In this document: piece after piece, positions 16,121 to 27,288 of the stretch
Numbering within the stretch: the stretch's first letter is position 1
Layout of the letters: the number at the start of each line of letters is the position of its first letter
NCBI RefSeq assembly: GCF_050586465.1
Contig: NZ_JBOCEG010000006.1
Location: 232,435 to 296,434 of the forward strand
Source: CAJXYS01 sp913063035
GTDB lineage: Bacteria > Pseudomonadota > Alphaproteobacteria > Rhodobacterales > Rhodobacteraceae
DNA length: 64,000 nucleotides
Direction of reading: 5' to 3'
Program-made: the position numbers and the translations under genes
Notes under the pieces: generated by a model
The model's database searches: none
What the model saw: the letters and a program-made list of their open reading frames with translations, nothing else
Told to the model about the DNA's origin: nothing

Positions 16121-16825
16121 TCAGAACAAGAGCGCGGCCTTGCTGTAAATGATGTCGTCGATGGCGATCCCGCCGGGATCGCGGTTCTGGATCACCATAG
16201 CCGCGATTCCCGGCCCGGGACCATCCCGACGATAGCCGAGCTCGCGTATGCCCGTGGTCGTCGCGTGGGCGTGGCGGCCGATCTCGCGCCCGTCGCGGGC
16301 GTAGAACCGGATGGTGACGGCGGCCGGCACCCTGCCGCGCCCGCCGAGCGGGTCGGCATAATCGCTGTGGATGCGCAGCCCCACGGCGCCCTGGTCGGCG
16401 TCGAAGAGCACCGCGACGGCGCCTTCGCCGCGGGCCCCGAGCGCGGGAAACCCCGCCCGGCCCAGCGGGAACAACGCGTTCGAGCCGAAACCGCGATGAA
16501 AGGCGACCGCCAGGCTGCGCCCGGCCGCGCCCGCGCGGATCGCCAGCGGTGGCCGGGGCGTGCCCGTGACGCGGTCGTGACCCTCCGCCCCGGCCGCGAT
16601 GCGCTGCCCGGCGAGGCGCTCGCCCAGCGTCGCGCCGTCCGTGCGGTACGGGGCGTTCAGGTTGAGACCCGGTTCCGGGCGCCGCGGCAGCCGCTCGAAG
16701 GTGATCCGCCCGTCGAGTTGACGCGCAAGATCACCATAATCCGCGGTGACAACGCCCTGCGCCGATGCCGGCAGGCAGACCCCCAGCAGCGCCAGGGTCA
16801 GCAGAACCGCCCCGCAGCGCATCAT
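16121..16825 (-). CDS. Secreted hypothetical protein
   Basis: A 234-residue protein with a clear Sec signal peptide (RCGAVLLTLALLGVCLPASA). The mature part is rich in beta-strand patterns and glycine (HRGFGSNALFP, VAVLFDADQGAVGLRIHSDY, VTIRFYARDGREIG), suggesting an extracytoplasmic beta-sandwich. Two adjacent ATG codons (16825 and 16822) could serve as start. The start lies seven bases after the pyrG stop on the same strand, so the two may be co-transcribed. I do not recognise the family. Confidence 0.65.
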   Translation of the reverse strand: MMRCGAVLLTLALLGVCLPASAQGVVTADYGDLARQLDGRITFERLPRRPEPGLNLNAPYRTDGATLGERLAGQRIAAGAEGHDRVTGTPRPPLAIRAGAAGRSLAVAFHRGFGSNALFPLGRAGFPALGARGEGAVAVLFDADQGAVGLRIHSDYADPLGGRGRVPAAVTIRFYARDGREIGRHAHATTTGIRELGYRRDGPGPGIAAMVIQNRDPGGIAIDDIIYSKAALLF

Positions 16826-16832
16826 GGCGGGC

Positions 16833-18476
16833 TCAGACCAGCCGCGACTGTTCCACCGCGGCACGGATGAAATCCGCGAAAAGCGGATGCGGCGCGAAGG
16901 GCTTGGACTTGAGCTCGGGGTGGAATTGCACGCCGATGAACCAGGGATGATCGGCGTATTCGACGATTTCCGGCAACCGCCCGTCGGGAGAGACCCCGGA
17001 AAAGCGCAGGCCCACCGACTCGAGCTTCTCGCGGTACTTGATGTCCACCTCGTAACGGTGACGGTGACGCTCGTGAATCTCGCCCGTGCCGTAGATGCCG
17101 GCCACGCGGCTGCCCTCGGCCAGGATCGCCGTGTAGGAGCCGAGCCGCATCGTGCCGCCCTTGTCGTCCTCGACCCTGCGCGCCACCTTCACGTCGCCCT
17201 GCACCCATTCCTTCAGGTGATAGACCACCGGCGTGAAACGCTTGCGCCCGGCCTCGTGGTCGAACTCCTCGGAGCCGGCATCCTCGAGCGACGCGAGGTT
17301 CCGGGCCGCCTCGATCACCGCCATCTGCATGCCCAGGCAGATCCCGAGATACGGGATGCCGCGCTCGCGCGCGAACTGCGCGGCGCGGATCTTGCCCTCG
17401 GTGCCGCGTTCGCCGAAGCCCCCGGGCACGAGGATCGCCTGGAAATTCTCGAGATGCGGGGCAGGGTCCTCGCGCTCGAAGATCTCGGCGTCGATCCACT
17501 GCGCCTTGACCTTCACGCGGTTGTGCATGCCGCCATGGGTCAGTGCCTCGGCGATGGATTTATAGGCATCCTCGAGCTGCGTGTACTTGCCGACGATGGC
17601 GATGTTGACCTCGCCCTCGGCGTGGAAGATGCGGTCGTAGACGTCTTCCCAGCGGCGCAGGTCCGGTTTCGGCGCGGGGCTGATCTGGAAGGCGTCGAGC
17701 ACCGCCTGGTCGAGCCCCTCGCGGTGATAGGCCAGCGGCGCCTCGTAGATCGATTTCAGATCCATCGCCGCGATCACCGCCTCGGGGCGGACATTGCAGA
17801 AAAGCGCCAGCTTCTCGCGTTCCTTGACCGGAATTTCCTGTTCGGACCGGCAGACCAGGAGATCCGGCGCGATGCCGATCGAGCGCAGCTCCTTGACCGA
17901 GTGTTGCGTGGGCTTGGTCTTGAGTTCGCCGCTCGCGGCGATGAACGGGAGCAGCGTCAGATGCATGAAGATGCATTGCCCGCGGGGCTGTTCCTGCGCG
18001 AATTGCCGGATCGCCTCGAAGAAGGGCAGGCCCTCGATGTCGCCGACGGTCCCGCCGATCTCGCATAGCATGAAGTCGACCTCGTCCTCGCCGACATGCA
18101 GGAAATCTTTGATCTCGTTGGTGACGTGCGGAATGACCTGGATCGTCTTGCCGAGATAATCCCCGCGGCGCTCCTTCTCGAGCACGTTGGAATAGATTCG
18201 TCCCGAGGAGACGGAATCGGTCGCCCGCGCCGCGACGCCGGTGAACCGTTCGTAATGCCCGAGGTCGAGATCGGTTTCCGCGCCGTCGTCGGTGACGAAG
18301 ACCTCGCCATGCTCGAACGGGCTCATCGTGCCGGGATCGACGTTGAGATAGGGGTCGAGTTTCCGAAGCCGGACCGAGTAGCCGCGGGCCTGAAGCAGCG
18401 CCCCGAGCGCGGCAGAGGCGAGCCCCTTGCCGAGGCTGGAGACGACGCCACCGGTAATGAAAATATAGCGCGCCAT
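16833..18476 (-). CDS. pyrG: CTP synthase
   Basis: A 547-residue CTP synthase, which converts UTP to CTP using glutamine. The N-terminal amidoligase domain begins [18 protein letters not shown]. It carries the [17 protein letters not shown] and [11 protein letters not shown] motifs. The C-terminal glutamine amidotransferase domain has [12 protein letters not shown], the nucleophile segment YLGICLGMQ and the late GVQFHPE. Length is normal. The upstream gene is secG on the same strand, the common alphaproteobacterial secG-pyrG order. Confidence 0.97.
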   Translation of the reverse strand: MARYIFITGGVVSSLGKGLASAALGALLQARGYSVRLRKLDPYLNVDPGTMSPFEHGEVFVTDDGAETDLDLGHYERFTGVAARATDSVSSGRIYSNVLEKERRGDYLGKTIQVIPHVTNEIKDFLHVGEDEVDFMLCEIGGTVGDIEGLPFFEAIRQFAQEQPRGQCIFMHLTLLPFIAASGELKTKPTQHSVKELRSIGIAPDLLVCRSEQEIPVKEREKLALFCNVRPEAVIAAMDLKSIYEAPLAYHREGLDQAVLDAFQISPAPKPDLRRWEDVYDRIFHAEGEVNIAIVGKYTQLEDAYKSIAEALTHGGMHNRVKVKAQWIDAEIFEREDPAPHLENFQAILVPGGFGERGTEGKIRAAQFARERGIPYLGICLGMQMAVIEAARNLASLEDAGSEEFDHEAGRKRFTPVVYHLKEWVQGDVKVARRVEDDKGGTMRLGSYTAILAEGSRVAGIYGTGEIHERHRHRYEVDIKYREKLESVGLRFSGVSPDGRLPEIVEYADHPWFIGVQFHPELKSKPFAPHPLFADFIRAAVEQSRLV

Positions 18477-18555
18477 GTTGTCTGGCTTCCCCCGTGATAG
18501 AACTGCTCGGCGGCCGCGAGATTCCAGTTCCCGCACCACACATCACGGGAGTTAA

Positions 18556-18584
18556 GGTATAGAGGATTCGGGCCGCGGGTGCAA
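18556..18584 (-). promoter_or_regulatory. Candidate pyrG promoter
   Basis: On the minus strand TTGCAC (18584-18579) and TATACC (18561-18556) are separated by 17 bases. This predicts a 5' leader of roughly 70 bases before the pyrG ATG. It would allow pyrG expression independent of secG. Confidence 0.45.
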
Positions 18585-18642
18585 GCTGCCGGCCGCAAGA
18601 TGCTGTAAGCGACCGGCGCGTGAAATCAACAAGTTGTGGTTG

Positions 18643-19017
18643 TCAGTCGGCCCGCGGCGGCGGCAGGGGCGCATCGCCGGTGGTGGGCGGAAGCAGGCTG
18701 CCGCCGTCCGGCGTGACCGGCGTCGGGGCCGGGGCGTCGTCGGCGGGCTGTTCGGTGCCCATCCGGTCGATCACCGACTCGTCGGCCGTCTCGGACGCCG
18801 CGATGACCGTCAGCGTGATCGAGGTGGCGAGAAAGGCGATGGCGAAGGCCCAGGTCAGCTTGCCGAGCGCCGTGGCCGCGGCGCGGCCGGTCATGACGCC
18901 GCCGCCACCGCCGCCGCCGCCGATGCCGAGACCGCCACCCTCCGAGCGCTGCAACAGCACCACGCCGATCAGGCAGAGCGCGAGGATCAGGTGGATGACG
19001 AGGATGACGTTTTCCAT
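18643..19017 (-). CDS. secG: Preprotein translocase subunit SecG
   Basis: A 124-residue SecG, the small membrane subunit of the SecYEG translocon. The first transmembrane helix is [31 protein letters not shown] polyglycine linker of eight glycines follows, then MTGRAA and a second helix ([19 protein letters not shown]). A Pro/Asp-rich tail ends the protein. The polyglycine stretch is encoded by a GGC-rich tract (about 18897-18927) that could be prone to slippage. It is upstream of pyrG on the same strand and divergent from purA. Confidence 0.93.
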   Translation of the reverse strand: MENVILVIHLILALCLIGVVLLQRSEGGGLGIGGGGGGGGVMTGRAAATALGKLTWAFAIAFLATSITLTVIAASETADESVIDRMGTEQPADDAPAPTPVTPDGGSLLPPTTGDAPLPPPRAD

Positions 19018-19059
19018 CGCGGGCGTCCCGGTTGTTCGAAGTGTCGGCGTCGATGCGCC

Positions 19060-19088
19060 TATCTAGGCGGATCGGGCCGGGGCCGCAA
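19060..19088 (-). promoter_or_regulatory. Candidate secG promoter
   Basis: On the minus strand TTGCGG (19088-19083) and TAGATA (19065-19060) are separated by 17 bases, upstream of the secG ATG. On the opposite strand a TATACG (19158-19163) could be the purA -10, but its -35 is weak. Confidence 0.35.
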
Positions 19089-19193
19089 GGGGGCGCGGGG
19101 CAGGCGATGCCCCGCGGCCGACCGGATTTTCCGGTTTCGGCGGGCGCGCCGTACGGCTATACGGGCACGGGTTTTTCGCAGGAGAGAACGCAG

Positions 19194-20489
<1,296 letters not shown>

Positions 20490-20498
20490 CGGAGCCCA

Positions 20499-20729
20499 AT
20501 GGCCTTGCGTCACAAGACCCGAAAGCGCTTGTCGCTGCTGCTGCTGGTGGTCTGGCTGCCCGCCTATATCGTGGCCGCCGTCACCATCATGAACTGGCTG
20601 GGCCGCCCGCCGATCGCGGTGGAGCTTCTGGTCTATGTCGGGCTGGGGTTCCTCTGGGCGCTGCCGTTCCGCGCGATCTTCCGCGGGGTGGGCCAGCCGG
20701 ACCCGGACGACGAAACGGGAACGGAGTGA
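20499..20729 (+). CDS. DUF2842 domain-containing small membrane protein
   Basis: A 76-residue protein with two hydrophobic helices (LSLLLLVVWLPAYIVAAVTIM and VELLVYVGLGFLWALPFRAIF) and a basic N-terminus. It matches the alphaproteobacterial DUF2842 family, including the closing IFRGVGQPDPDD. It starts ten bases after the purA stop and is probably co-transcribed. Function unknown. Confidence 0.85.
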   Translation: MALRHKTRKRLSLLLLVVWLPAYIVAAVTIMNWLGRPPIAVELLVYVGLGFLWALPFRAIFRGVGQPDPDDETGTE

Positions 20730-20781
20730 CCGCGCGGGCCACTCCGTCTTCCCGGAACGAAAGCGAACGTTGGGAATGGGC

Positions 20782-20802
20782 GGCACCCGCTCAGCGGGTG
20801 CC
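20782..20802 (-). other. Hairpin with a stop codon in its loop
   Basis: A perfect 9-bp stem (GGCACCCGC at 20782-20790, GCGGGTGCC at 20794-20802) has as its three-base loop the TGA stop of the acidic protein gene on the minus strand. No T-tract follows on either strand. It may act as a 3'-end stabiliser or a weak bidirectional terminator between convergent genes. Confidence 0.6.
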
Positions 20803-22701
20803 TGTCCGCGCCTCCTGCACGAAGCGCGAATCCTCGGTGATGACGAACTGACCGTCCTGGACCCGGCGGATGCGGCCTTCGCGCAGCAGCTTGCCGAAGG
20901 ATCGCAGGCCCGCCTCGCGGGTGAAATCCCCGCTCTTCATATGCGCGATCTTCGACATGACCTGCGCACGTGAGAACCGGGCACGGCCCTCGACATGGGC
21001 TGTATAGGCGGCCGCGGCCTCGAGCAGTTCGGGCAGCGAGCTGGCGCCGATCCGGTCGGCGAACTCCTGGAAGCTGCCGCTGTCCTCGAGCGCGGCATCC
21101 TCCGCGGCGACGTCCTCGAGCTCGGCGGTGACGCGGCGCGGGCGGATCGGGCCGCCGGTGCGTGCCTCGGGTTCGGCCTCGCTCTCGTCGATCCGCTGCT
21201 CCGAGACCAGCACCAGCGGCGCGGGGCGGTCGCGGCCCGTGGCACGGGCGCCCGTCGCACGTTCCAGGTCCTCGCGATAGGCGTCGAGATCGGCCGTCTC
21301 GTCCGGCGTTTCGCTGAGACCCGGCGTGCCCTCGTGCTTGAGCTGGCGGTCCGCCCAGGTCGCGGCCACGGCGGCCTTGAGCTGGGCGAAGGCGTTCTGC
21401 TTGCGCGCCGTCTCGGGTCCGCTGAGCTTGCTGTTCGTGGTCTCCAGCAGCCGGTCGAGCGCGGCTTCTTCCTCCTCCAGCCCGTCGGCGTCGAAGGCGG
21501 ACCGGGCCACGGGCGCCGCGGCATCCGCGTCTGCGTCCTCGTCCGGGCGATCGCCGGCTTCGGCGGCGTCCAGCGCCGCGGGCGTGGAGCCCTCGGCGTC
21601 CGTTTCGGACAGGTCCGCGTCCGCAGAAACCTCTTCGGCGTCATCCTCCGTGTCCTTGGCCATCGCCGGCTCGGTCATCGGTTCCGCGGCCAGGTCCTCG
21701 GTCTGCCGCGCGTCGGCCTCGGCCAGGGGTTGTGCCTCTTCGCTGGCCGTGCTGTCGGTCGGCTCCGGCTCCGGTTCCGAGTCATGCTCCGGTGCGGGAT
21801 GGGCGAACTGGCTGAGCCGCGCGCGGGCGCGCTCGGCGGCGGCACGGGCGCGTTCGGAAATGCCCTGATGCTCGTCCCCGGCCGCCGTGTCGGCACCGGT
21901 TTCGGGCGCGGCGTCGGGCGCCGCGTCCCGCGTATCGGGCGCGCTATCCTCGGCCGTCGGCTCCGTCGCATCCGGCGCGGTATCCGCGTCCGCGGCCCGG
22001 ACCCGGGCGAGGGTGGTCAGAAGCAGGGCGTCGGCATCCTCTGCCTCGGTATCCTCGGCATCCTCTGCGGCCTCGGGGGTGTCGGCATCGGCCGCGGGTG
22101 CGGTGGTGTCCGGCTCTGCCTCCGCGGCGAGGTCAGGCCAGTCGGCGGCGTCGTCCGCATCCGCATCCGCGTCAGCATCCGCGAAGATCGGGGCGTCGCC
22201 GCCCGGGGTGACCGTATCGTCATCGTCCGACGGGGCGGCCATGATGTCGGGTTCGGGAGCGGGCTCCGGCGCCGCCGCGGCGGCCTCGGTGTCGCTCTCG
22301 AAGGCCGCGGCCGGCGTCGTGGCGCGGTCCTCGGCGGCCGCGCGGCGCATACGCTCGATCTTGCCGGCGACCGTGTCGTCATCGACCTCGGGGGCGGTCG
22401 CCGCGGCGAGACCGGCGCGCGACAGCGTCGGTTCCGGCGTTTCGTCACGCTCCTGGCGCAGGACGACGCCGTTCTCGCGCAGCTCGGCGGCCACGCGATG
22501 GCGAATCGACCGCTCGGCGATTTCGTGCAGCATCTCGGTATCGGGCTGCGGGGGTTCCGCGCCGAAATACCGGTCATCCGCCGACAGGTCGCGGAAATAC
22601 TCCGCGATGTGGCGCATTGTGGTGAAGGGATCGTCGAAACCTTCCAGTGTGCAGGAGAAGGTTCCGTAAGAGACGGTGAGAATCTTGCTCGCACCAGCCA
22701 T
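20791..22701 (-). CDS. Large acidic protein of unknown function
   Basis: A 636-residue protein in three parts. The N-terminus (about 1-110, ILTVSYGTFSCTLEGFDDP, MRHIAEYFRDL) looks folded. A long disordered centre (about 110-500) is extremely rich in Ala, Asp, Glu, Pro and Thr, with an Ala-Asp alternating run near residue 177. A compact C-terminal domain (about 538-636, SFQEFADRIGASSLPELLEAAAAY, SKIAHMKSGDFTREAGLRSFGKLL) may be a winged-helix-like fold. There is no signal peptide or membrane segment. I believe similar conserved proteins occur in Rhodobacteraceae, some mis-annotated as chemotaxis proteins. The long centre is not an artefact, because codon use keeps the high-GC third position. 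Confidence 0.75.
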   Translation of the reverse strand: MAGASKILTVSYGTFSCTLEGFDDPFTTMRHIAEYFRDLSADDRYFGAEPPQPDTEMLHEIAERSIRHRVAAELRENGVVLRQERDETPEPTLSRAGLAAATAPEVDDDTVAGKIERMRRAAAEDRATTPAAAFESDTEAAAAAPEPAPEPDIMAAPSDDDDTVTPGGDAPIFADADADADADDAADWPDLAAEAEPDTTAPAADADTPEAAEDAEDTEAEDADALLLTTLARVRAADADTAPDATEPTAEDSAPDTRDAAPDAAPETGADTAAGDEHQGISERARAAAERARARLSQFAHPAPEHDSEPEPEPTDSTASEEAQPLAEADARQTEDLAAEPMTEPAMAKDTEDDAEEVSADADLSETDAEGSTPAALDAAEAGDRPDEDADADAAAPVARSAFDADGLEEEEAALDRLLETTNSKLSGPETARKQNAFAQLKAAVAATWADRQLKHEGTPGLSETPDETADLDAYREDLERATGARATGRDRPAPLVLVSEQRIDESEAEPEARTGGPIRPRRVTAELEDVAAEDAALEDSGSFQEFADRIGASSLPELLEAAAAYTAHVEGRARFSRAQVMSKIAHMKSGDFTREAGLRSFGKLLREGRIRRVQDGQFVITEDSRFVQEARTGTR

Positions 22702-22841
22702 TACATGCTCGCTTTCTCCCCGACCCAGCCCAAGCAATCTACCATCGGGGATTTCCAATCGCCAAATGAAATCCGAATACTAGGCCCGAGTCTTGCAGCG
22801 ATTCGTTGAGATTTGTTTCCGCATCGGACATCAATACAGCC

Positions 22842-23507
22842 ATGTTCAGCCCTATTGTTCAGACCCGCCGGGGCGTGACCCTGATCGGCGGCGCCCGCAC
22901 CGACCGCGACCAGGTAGAATCGGCGGTGGCCCTGGCGCCCGTGGTCGCGGCGGCCGACAGCGGAGCGCTGTCGGCGCTCGATCTCGGCTTCCCCCCGGTC
23001 GCCGTGATCGGCGACATGGACTCCCTCGACGAGCTTAGCACGACCCGGCTCGACCCGTCGATCGTGCACCGCATCCCCGAGCAGGAAACGACGGATTTCG
23101 ACAAGTGCCTGCGCCATATCGCGGCACCGTTCATCCTGGGCGTGGGATTCACCGGCGACCGTCTCGATCACCAGATGGCGATGTTCAACACGCTGGTGCG
23201 CCAGCCCGGGCAGCGCTGCATCGTCCTGGGCGCGGACGACATCTGCTTTCACTGCCCGGCCAGCCTGGCTCTGGACCTGCCGGTCGGCACCCGCGTGTCG
23301 CTCTTCCCGATGGCGCCGGTCACGGGGCGCAGCGTCGGGCTGCGCTGGCCCATCGCGGGGCTGGCGTTTCGCCCCGACGGGCGGGTCGGCACCTCGAACG
23401 CGACGGTGGCGGAAACGGTCCTGCTGGAGATGGACGCCCCCGGCATGCTGGTCATGCTGCCGCGCGCGGCGCTGCCCGCCGCGATCCGCGCGCTGACGGC
23501 GCCCTGA
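22842..23507 (+). CDS. thiN: Thiamine diphosphokinase
   Basis: A 221-residue thiamine pyrophosphokinase, which makes thiamine diphosphate from thiamine and ATP. Visible signatures are VVAAADSGALSALDLG, AVIGDMDSLDE, EQETTDFDKCLRHI and FTGDRLDHQMAMFNTL, matching the catalytic domain. A C-terminal beta-sandwich thiamine-binding region follows. The ATG at 22842 is preferred to a TTG at 22806. It is divergent from the acidic protein and ends three bases from the sdaA stop. Confidence 0.9.
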   Translation: MFSPIVQTRRGVTLIGGARTDRDQVESAVALAPVVAAADSGALSALDLGFPPVAVIGDMDSLDELSTTRLDPSIVHRIPEQETTDFDKCLRHIAAPFILGVGFTGDRLDHQMAMFNTLVRQPGQRCIVLGADDICFHCPASLALDLPVGTRVSLFPMAPVTGRSVGLRWPIAGLAFRPDGRVGTSNATVAETVLLEMDAPGMLVMLPRAALPAAIRALTAP

Positions 23508-23510
23508 GCC

Positions 23511-24884
23511 TCAGCAGTTGGGCACGTTGACGGCGAGCCCGCCGAGCGAGGTCTCCTTGTATTTCTCGCTCATGTCGGCGCCGGTCTGGCGCATCGTCTC
23601 GATGCAGGCGTCGAGCGAGACGAAATGATGTCCGTCGCCCCGCAGCGCCAGCGACGCGGCCGAGACCGCCTTGATCGCGCCGAGCCCGTTGCGTTCGATG
23701 CAGGGAACCTGGACGAGCCCCTTCACCGGGTCGCAGGTCATGCCGAGATGATGCTCCAGCGCGATCTCGGCGGCGTTCTCCACCTGCGCGGGCGTGCCGC
23801 CGAGGACCGCGGCCAGCCCCGCCGCCGCCATCGCGCTGGCCGAGCCGACCTCGGCCTGGCAGCCGGCCTCGGCGCCCGAGATCGAGGCGTTGTACTTCAC
23901 CAGCCCGCCGATCGCCGCGGCGGTCAGCAGGAATTCCGGCACCCGCGAGGAATGCGCGCCCGGTACATGCGACAGCCAGTAGCGGATCACCGCCGGCACC
24001 ACGCCGGCCGCGCCGTTGGTGGGGGCGGTGACGACCTGGCCGCCGGCGGCGTTCTCCTCGTTCACGGCCATGGCGTAGACGCTGATCCAGTCGTTGACGA
24101 CATGGGGCGGTGTGACGTTGAGCCCGTGCTCGGCCTCGAGCTGGTCGTGGATCGCGCCCGCCCGGCGCCGCACGCCCAGGCCCCCGGGCAGCGTGCCCGT
24201 GCCCTCGAGCCCGCGCGCGATGCAGGCCTCCATCACCGCCCAGATCCGCGCCAGCCCGCGGTCGAGATCGGCCGCGCCGCCGCGTGCGAGCTCGTTGGCG
24301 CGCTTCATCTCGGCGATGGTCTTGCCGCTGTCGGCGGCCATCGCCAGCATCTCGTCGGCCGTCTTGAAGGGGTAGGGCACCGGCGGTCCTTCGTCGCTGT
24401 CCTTGCCGGCGGCCAGCTCGGCCTCGGTCAGCACGAAGCCGCCGCCCACCGAGTAATAGGTCTCGGACAGGAGCGTGTCGCCCTGCGCGTCGGTCGCCCA
24501 GAGGATCATGCCGTTGGCATGGCCGGGCAGCGCGCGGTCGTAATCGAAGACGAGATCGGTCTCCGGATCGAAGGCCAGCGCCGGCAGGCCGTCATTCTCG
24601 ACCCGCTTTTCGGCGTGGACCCGCACCAGCATCTCCTCGGCGGCGTCGGCGTCGTAATCGGCCGGACGAAAGCCCGCTAGCCCGAGGATCACGGCGCGGT
24701 CGGTCGCATGCCCGTGGCCGGTGAAGGCCAGCGATCCGTGCAGCGAACAGCCCAGCCCGGCCGGGTTGAAGGGGCTGGCGCGCAGCAGGTCGAGAAATCG
24801 CGCCGCCGCCACCATCGGCCCCATCGTGTGCGAGGACGACGGCCCGATGCCGACCTTGAACATGTCGAAGACGCTCAGAAACAT
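23511..24884 (-). CDS. sdaA: L-serine ammonia-lyase, iron-sulfur dependent
   Basis: A 457-residue single-chain L-serine dehydratase, which deaminates serine to pyruvate and ammonia using a [4Fe-4S] cluster. The N-terminal beta domain begins [20 protein letters not shown], the family hallmark. The C-terminal alpha domain holds the cluster cysteines in [13 protein letters not shown] and [17 protein letters not shown]. The reading frame continues open far upstream, but that part overlaps rpiA and is rejected. It is divergent from rpiA across 187 bp. Confidence 0.95.
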   Translation of the reverse strand: MFLSVFDMFKVGIGPSSSHTMGPMVAAARFLDLLRASPFNPAGLGCSLHGSLAFTGHGHATDRAVILGLAGFRPADYDADAAEEMLVRVHAEKRVENDGLPALAFDPETDLVFDYDRALPGHANGMILWATDAQGDTLLSETYYSVGGGFVLTEAELAAGKDSDEGPPVPYPFKTADEMLAMAADSGKTIAEMKRANELARGGAADLDRGLARIWAVMEACIARGLEGTGTLPGGLGVRRRAGAIHDQLEAEHGLNVTPPHVVNDWISVYAMAVNEENAAGGQVVTAPTNGAAGVVPAVIRYWLSHVPGAHSSRVPEFLLTAAAIGGLVKYNASISGAEAGCQAEVGSASAMAAAGLAAVLGGTPAQVENAAEIALEHHLGMTCDPVKGLVQVPCIERNGLGAIKAVSAASLALRGDGHHFVSLDACIETMRQTGADMSEKYKETSLGGLAVNVPNC

Positions 24885-25071
24885 GGGCGTGGCCCCTCTT
24901 GCCGCTCGGGTTCTCTCTGGGGGAGGTGATGCCACGGGGCTTTTCCAAATGCGACCCTTGCCGCGCCGAAACGCCCGCTCCGGCACCGCGCGCGCCGTCC
25001 GGGCCAGTTCCCCCTCGCGCCCGCCGCGCAACTTTCCTATAAGCGGCGCGGAACAGGAACGGAGTCGCCCC

Positions 25072-25860
25072 ATGACCGCAGAGCTGTCCCCCGTCGACAT
25101 GGCCAAATACGTGGCCGCGAAACGCGCCGCGGAATTCGTCGAGCCGGGGATGCGGCTCGGACTCGGCACCGGATCGACCGCCGCCTGGCTGGTAAAGATC
25201 CTCGGCGAGAAGGTGCGCGGCGAAGGGCTGCAGATCACCGGCGTGCCGACCTCGTCGCGCACCGCGGCGCTGGCACGCGAGCAGGGCGTGCCGATCGCGA
25301 CCCTCGAAGAGCTGAAATGGCTCGACCTGACCATCGACGGCGCCGACGAGTTCGACCCGAAGCTCAACCTGATCAAGGGGGGCGGCGGGGCGCTGCTGCA
25401 GGAGAAGATCGTCGCCGCCGCATCGGACCGGATGGTGGTGATCACCGATACCTCCAAAGAGGTCGAGACGCTCGGCGCCTTCCCGCTGCCGGTGGAGGTC
25501 ATTCCCTTCGGCTGGGAGACGACCCGTGCGCTCATCGAGGAGACGCTGGGTACCGTCGACGTGGACGGCCGCGACGTCGTGCTGCGCATGGCCGGCGACG
25601 CGCCCTTCGTCACCGACGAGGGCAACCGTATCCTAGATCTGCATCTCAAGCGGATCGGCGATCCGCGCCAGCTGTCGCTGGCGCTGAACCAGATCCCCGG
25701 CGTGGTGGAAAACGGGCTCTTCATCGACATCTGCGATGCGGTGGTGATCGGCCATGGCGACGGCATGGTCGAGCTGCGGGACATCCAAGCCGGCACCGTG
25801 GTGCAGGAACAGGTCGAGGCCGAGGATCACGAGAACCTTTTCACCGACATAGCGGACTGA
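25072..25860 (+). CDS. rpiA: Ribose-5-phosphate isomerase A
   Basis: A 262-residue RpiA, interconverting ribose-5-phosphate and ribulose-5-phosphate. GLGTGSTAAW forms the phosphate-binding loop, TIDGADEFDPKLNLIKGGGGALLQEKI contains the catalytic Asp and Glu, and SDRMVVITDTSK follows. A -10-like TATAAG lies at 25038-25043 with no clear -35. The next gene, gor, starts six bases after the stop. Confidence 0.95.
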   Translation: MTAELSPVDMAKYVAAKRAAEFVEPGMRLGLGTGSTAAWLVKILGEKVRGEGLQITGVPTSSRTAALAREQGVPIATLEELKWLDLTIDGADEFDPKLNLIKGGGGALLQEKIVAAASDRMVVITDTSKEVETLGAFPLPVEVIPFGWETTRALIEETLGTVDVDGRDVVLRMAGDAPFVTDEGNRILDLHLKRIGDPRQLSLALNQIPGVVENGLFIDICDAVVIGHGDGMVELRDIQAGTVVQEQVEAEDHENLFTDIAD

Positions 25861-25866
25861 GCAGCG

Positions 25867-27225
25867 ATGGATTTCGATTACGATCTCTTTGTCATCGGTG
25901 GCGGATCGGGCGGCGTGCGCGCGGCGCGTCTCGCGGCGGAGGGCGGCGCCCGGGTGGGGCTGGCCGAGGAATACCGGATGGGCGGCACCTGCGTGATCCG
26001 CGGCTGCGTTCCCAAGAAACTGATGGTCTTCGCCTCGTCCTTCTCGGTCGCGCTCGAGGATGCGGCCGGGTTCGGCTGGGACACCGGCAGCGGATGCCGG
26101 TTCGACTGGCCGGCCTTCAAGGCCAAGAAGGATGCCGAGATCGCCCGGCTCGAGGGCATCTACCGCCAGAACCTCGGCAAGGCCGGGGTCGAGATGCACG
26201 ACGCCCGCGCCACCGTCGCGGACCCGCACCGGGTGACGCTGTCCAGCGGCGAGAGCTTCAGCGCGCGGCACATCCTCGTGGCGGTGGGGGGGCATCCCTT
26301 CAAGCCCGAGCTTCCCGGCGCCGAGCACGCGATGACCTCGAACGAGATCTTCGAGATGGACGACCTGCCGCGCCGCGCCATCGTGGTGGGCGGCGGCTAC
26401 ATCGCCTGCGAATTCGCCTGCATCCTGAACGGCATGGGCGTCGCGGTGCAGCAGTTCTACCGCGGCGCGCAGATCCTGCGCGGCTTCGACGACGAGATGC
26501 GCGGCCATCTCGCCGAGGCGATGCGCGCGCGCGGCGTCGACCTGCATGTCGGCACCGATATCGAGTGGATCGAGAAAGAGGGCGACGGCTTCCGCGTCAA
26601 GTGCACCGACGGCCGCGAATGCGAGACCGACGCGGTGCTCTTCGCCACCGGGCGGCGGCCGAACACGGCCGGGCTCGGGCTGGAAGAGGCGGGCGTGTCG
26701 CTGGGCCGGAACGGCGCGATCGAGGTGGACAAGTGGTCGCAGACCAGCGTGCCGTCGATCTACGCCGTCGGTGACGCGACCGATCGCGTGAACCTGACGC
26801 CGGTGGCCATCCGCGAGGGCGCGGCCTTCGTCGAGACGGTCTTCAACGGCAACCCGACCGCCGTCGATCACAGCCTGATCGCCAAGGCCGTTTTTGCCCA
26901 GCCCGAGCTCGGCACCATCGGCCAGACCGAGGAGGAGGCGCGCGACCAGCAGCCCGTAGACGTCTACGTGGCAGCCTTCCGGCCGATGCAGAACATCCTG
27001 GCCGGTCGCAACGAGCGGGTCTTCATGAAGCTCGTCGTCGCTGCCGCGGACCGCAAGGTCCTGGGCGTGCATATCGTCGGCCCGGGCGCGGGCGAGCTGA
27101 TCCAGATGGCGGGCATCGCCGTGACCATGGGCGCCACCAAGGAAGACTTCGACCGCACGGTCGCGGTGCATCCCACGATGGCCGAAGAACTGGTGACAAT
27201 GAAGGCACCGACCCGGAGCGCTTGA
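25867..27225 (+). CDS. gor: Glutathione-disulfide reductase
   Basis: A 452-residue NADPH-dependent glutathione reductase. The FAD-binding GGGSGGVRAAR motif is at residues 11-21. The redox disulfide is GGTCVIRGCVPKKL (Cys42 and Cys47), and the NAD(P)-binding GGGYIACEFA motif lies in the middle. The C-terminal dimerisation domain carries the catalytic HPTMAEE His-Glu. It follows rpiA, whose pentose-phosphate branch relates to NADPH supply, though the link may be incidental. Confidence 0.93.
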   Translation: MDFDYDLFVIGGGSGGVRAARLAAEGGARVGLAEEYRMGGTCVIRGCVPKKLMVFASSFSVALEDAAGFGWDTGSGCRFDWPAFKAKKDAEIARLEGIYRQNLGKAGVEMHDARATVADPHRVTLSSGESFSARHILVAVGGHPFKPELPGAEHAMTSNEIFEMDDLPRRAIVVGGGYIACEFACILNGMGVAVQQFYRGAQILRGFDDEMRGHLAEAMRARGVDLHVGTDIEWIEKEGDGFRVKCTDGRECETDAVLFATGRRPNTAGLGLEEAGVSLGRNGAIEVDKWSQTSVPSIYAVGDATDRVNLTPVAIREGAAFVETVFNGNPTAVDHSLIAKAVFAQPELGTIGQTEEEARDQQPVDVYVAAFRPMQNILAGRNERVFMKLVVAAADRKVLGVHIVGPGAGELIQMAGIAVTMGATKEDFDRTVAVHPTMAEELVTMKAPTRSA

Positions 27226-27288
27226 TTTTTCGGCGCGAGTGAACAGTTTGGAACACAAGAACCTCAGGCAGAGGAGAGGAAGGGCAAT

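Noticed and set aside
18897..18927. GGC-rich tract as a separate repeat element
   Set aside because: It encodes the polyglycine linker of SecG in frame and needs no other explanation, although it may vary in length.
22140..22190. Possible simple-sequence or CRISPR-like repeat in the acidic protein gene
   Set aside because: The short GATGC/GCATCC repeats are in-frame Ala-Asp codons inside a large open frame, with no spacer structure.
24885..25796. Long upstream extension of the sdaA frame
   Set aside because: It runs antisense through rpiA and is Ser/Arg-rich; the family N-terminus [20 protein letters not shown] fixes the start at 24884.
27238..27266. LexA-like repeats (GAAC at several spacings) before hflK
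   Set aside because: The GAAC copies are spaced six and four bases apart, not seven, so they do not form the alphaproteobacterial operator.
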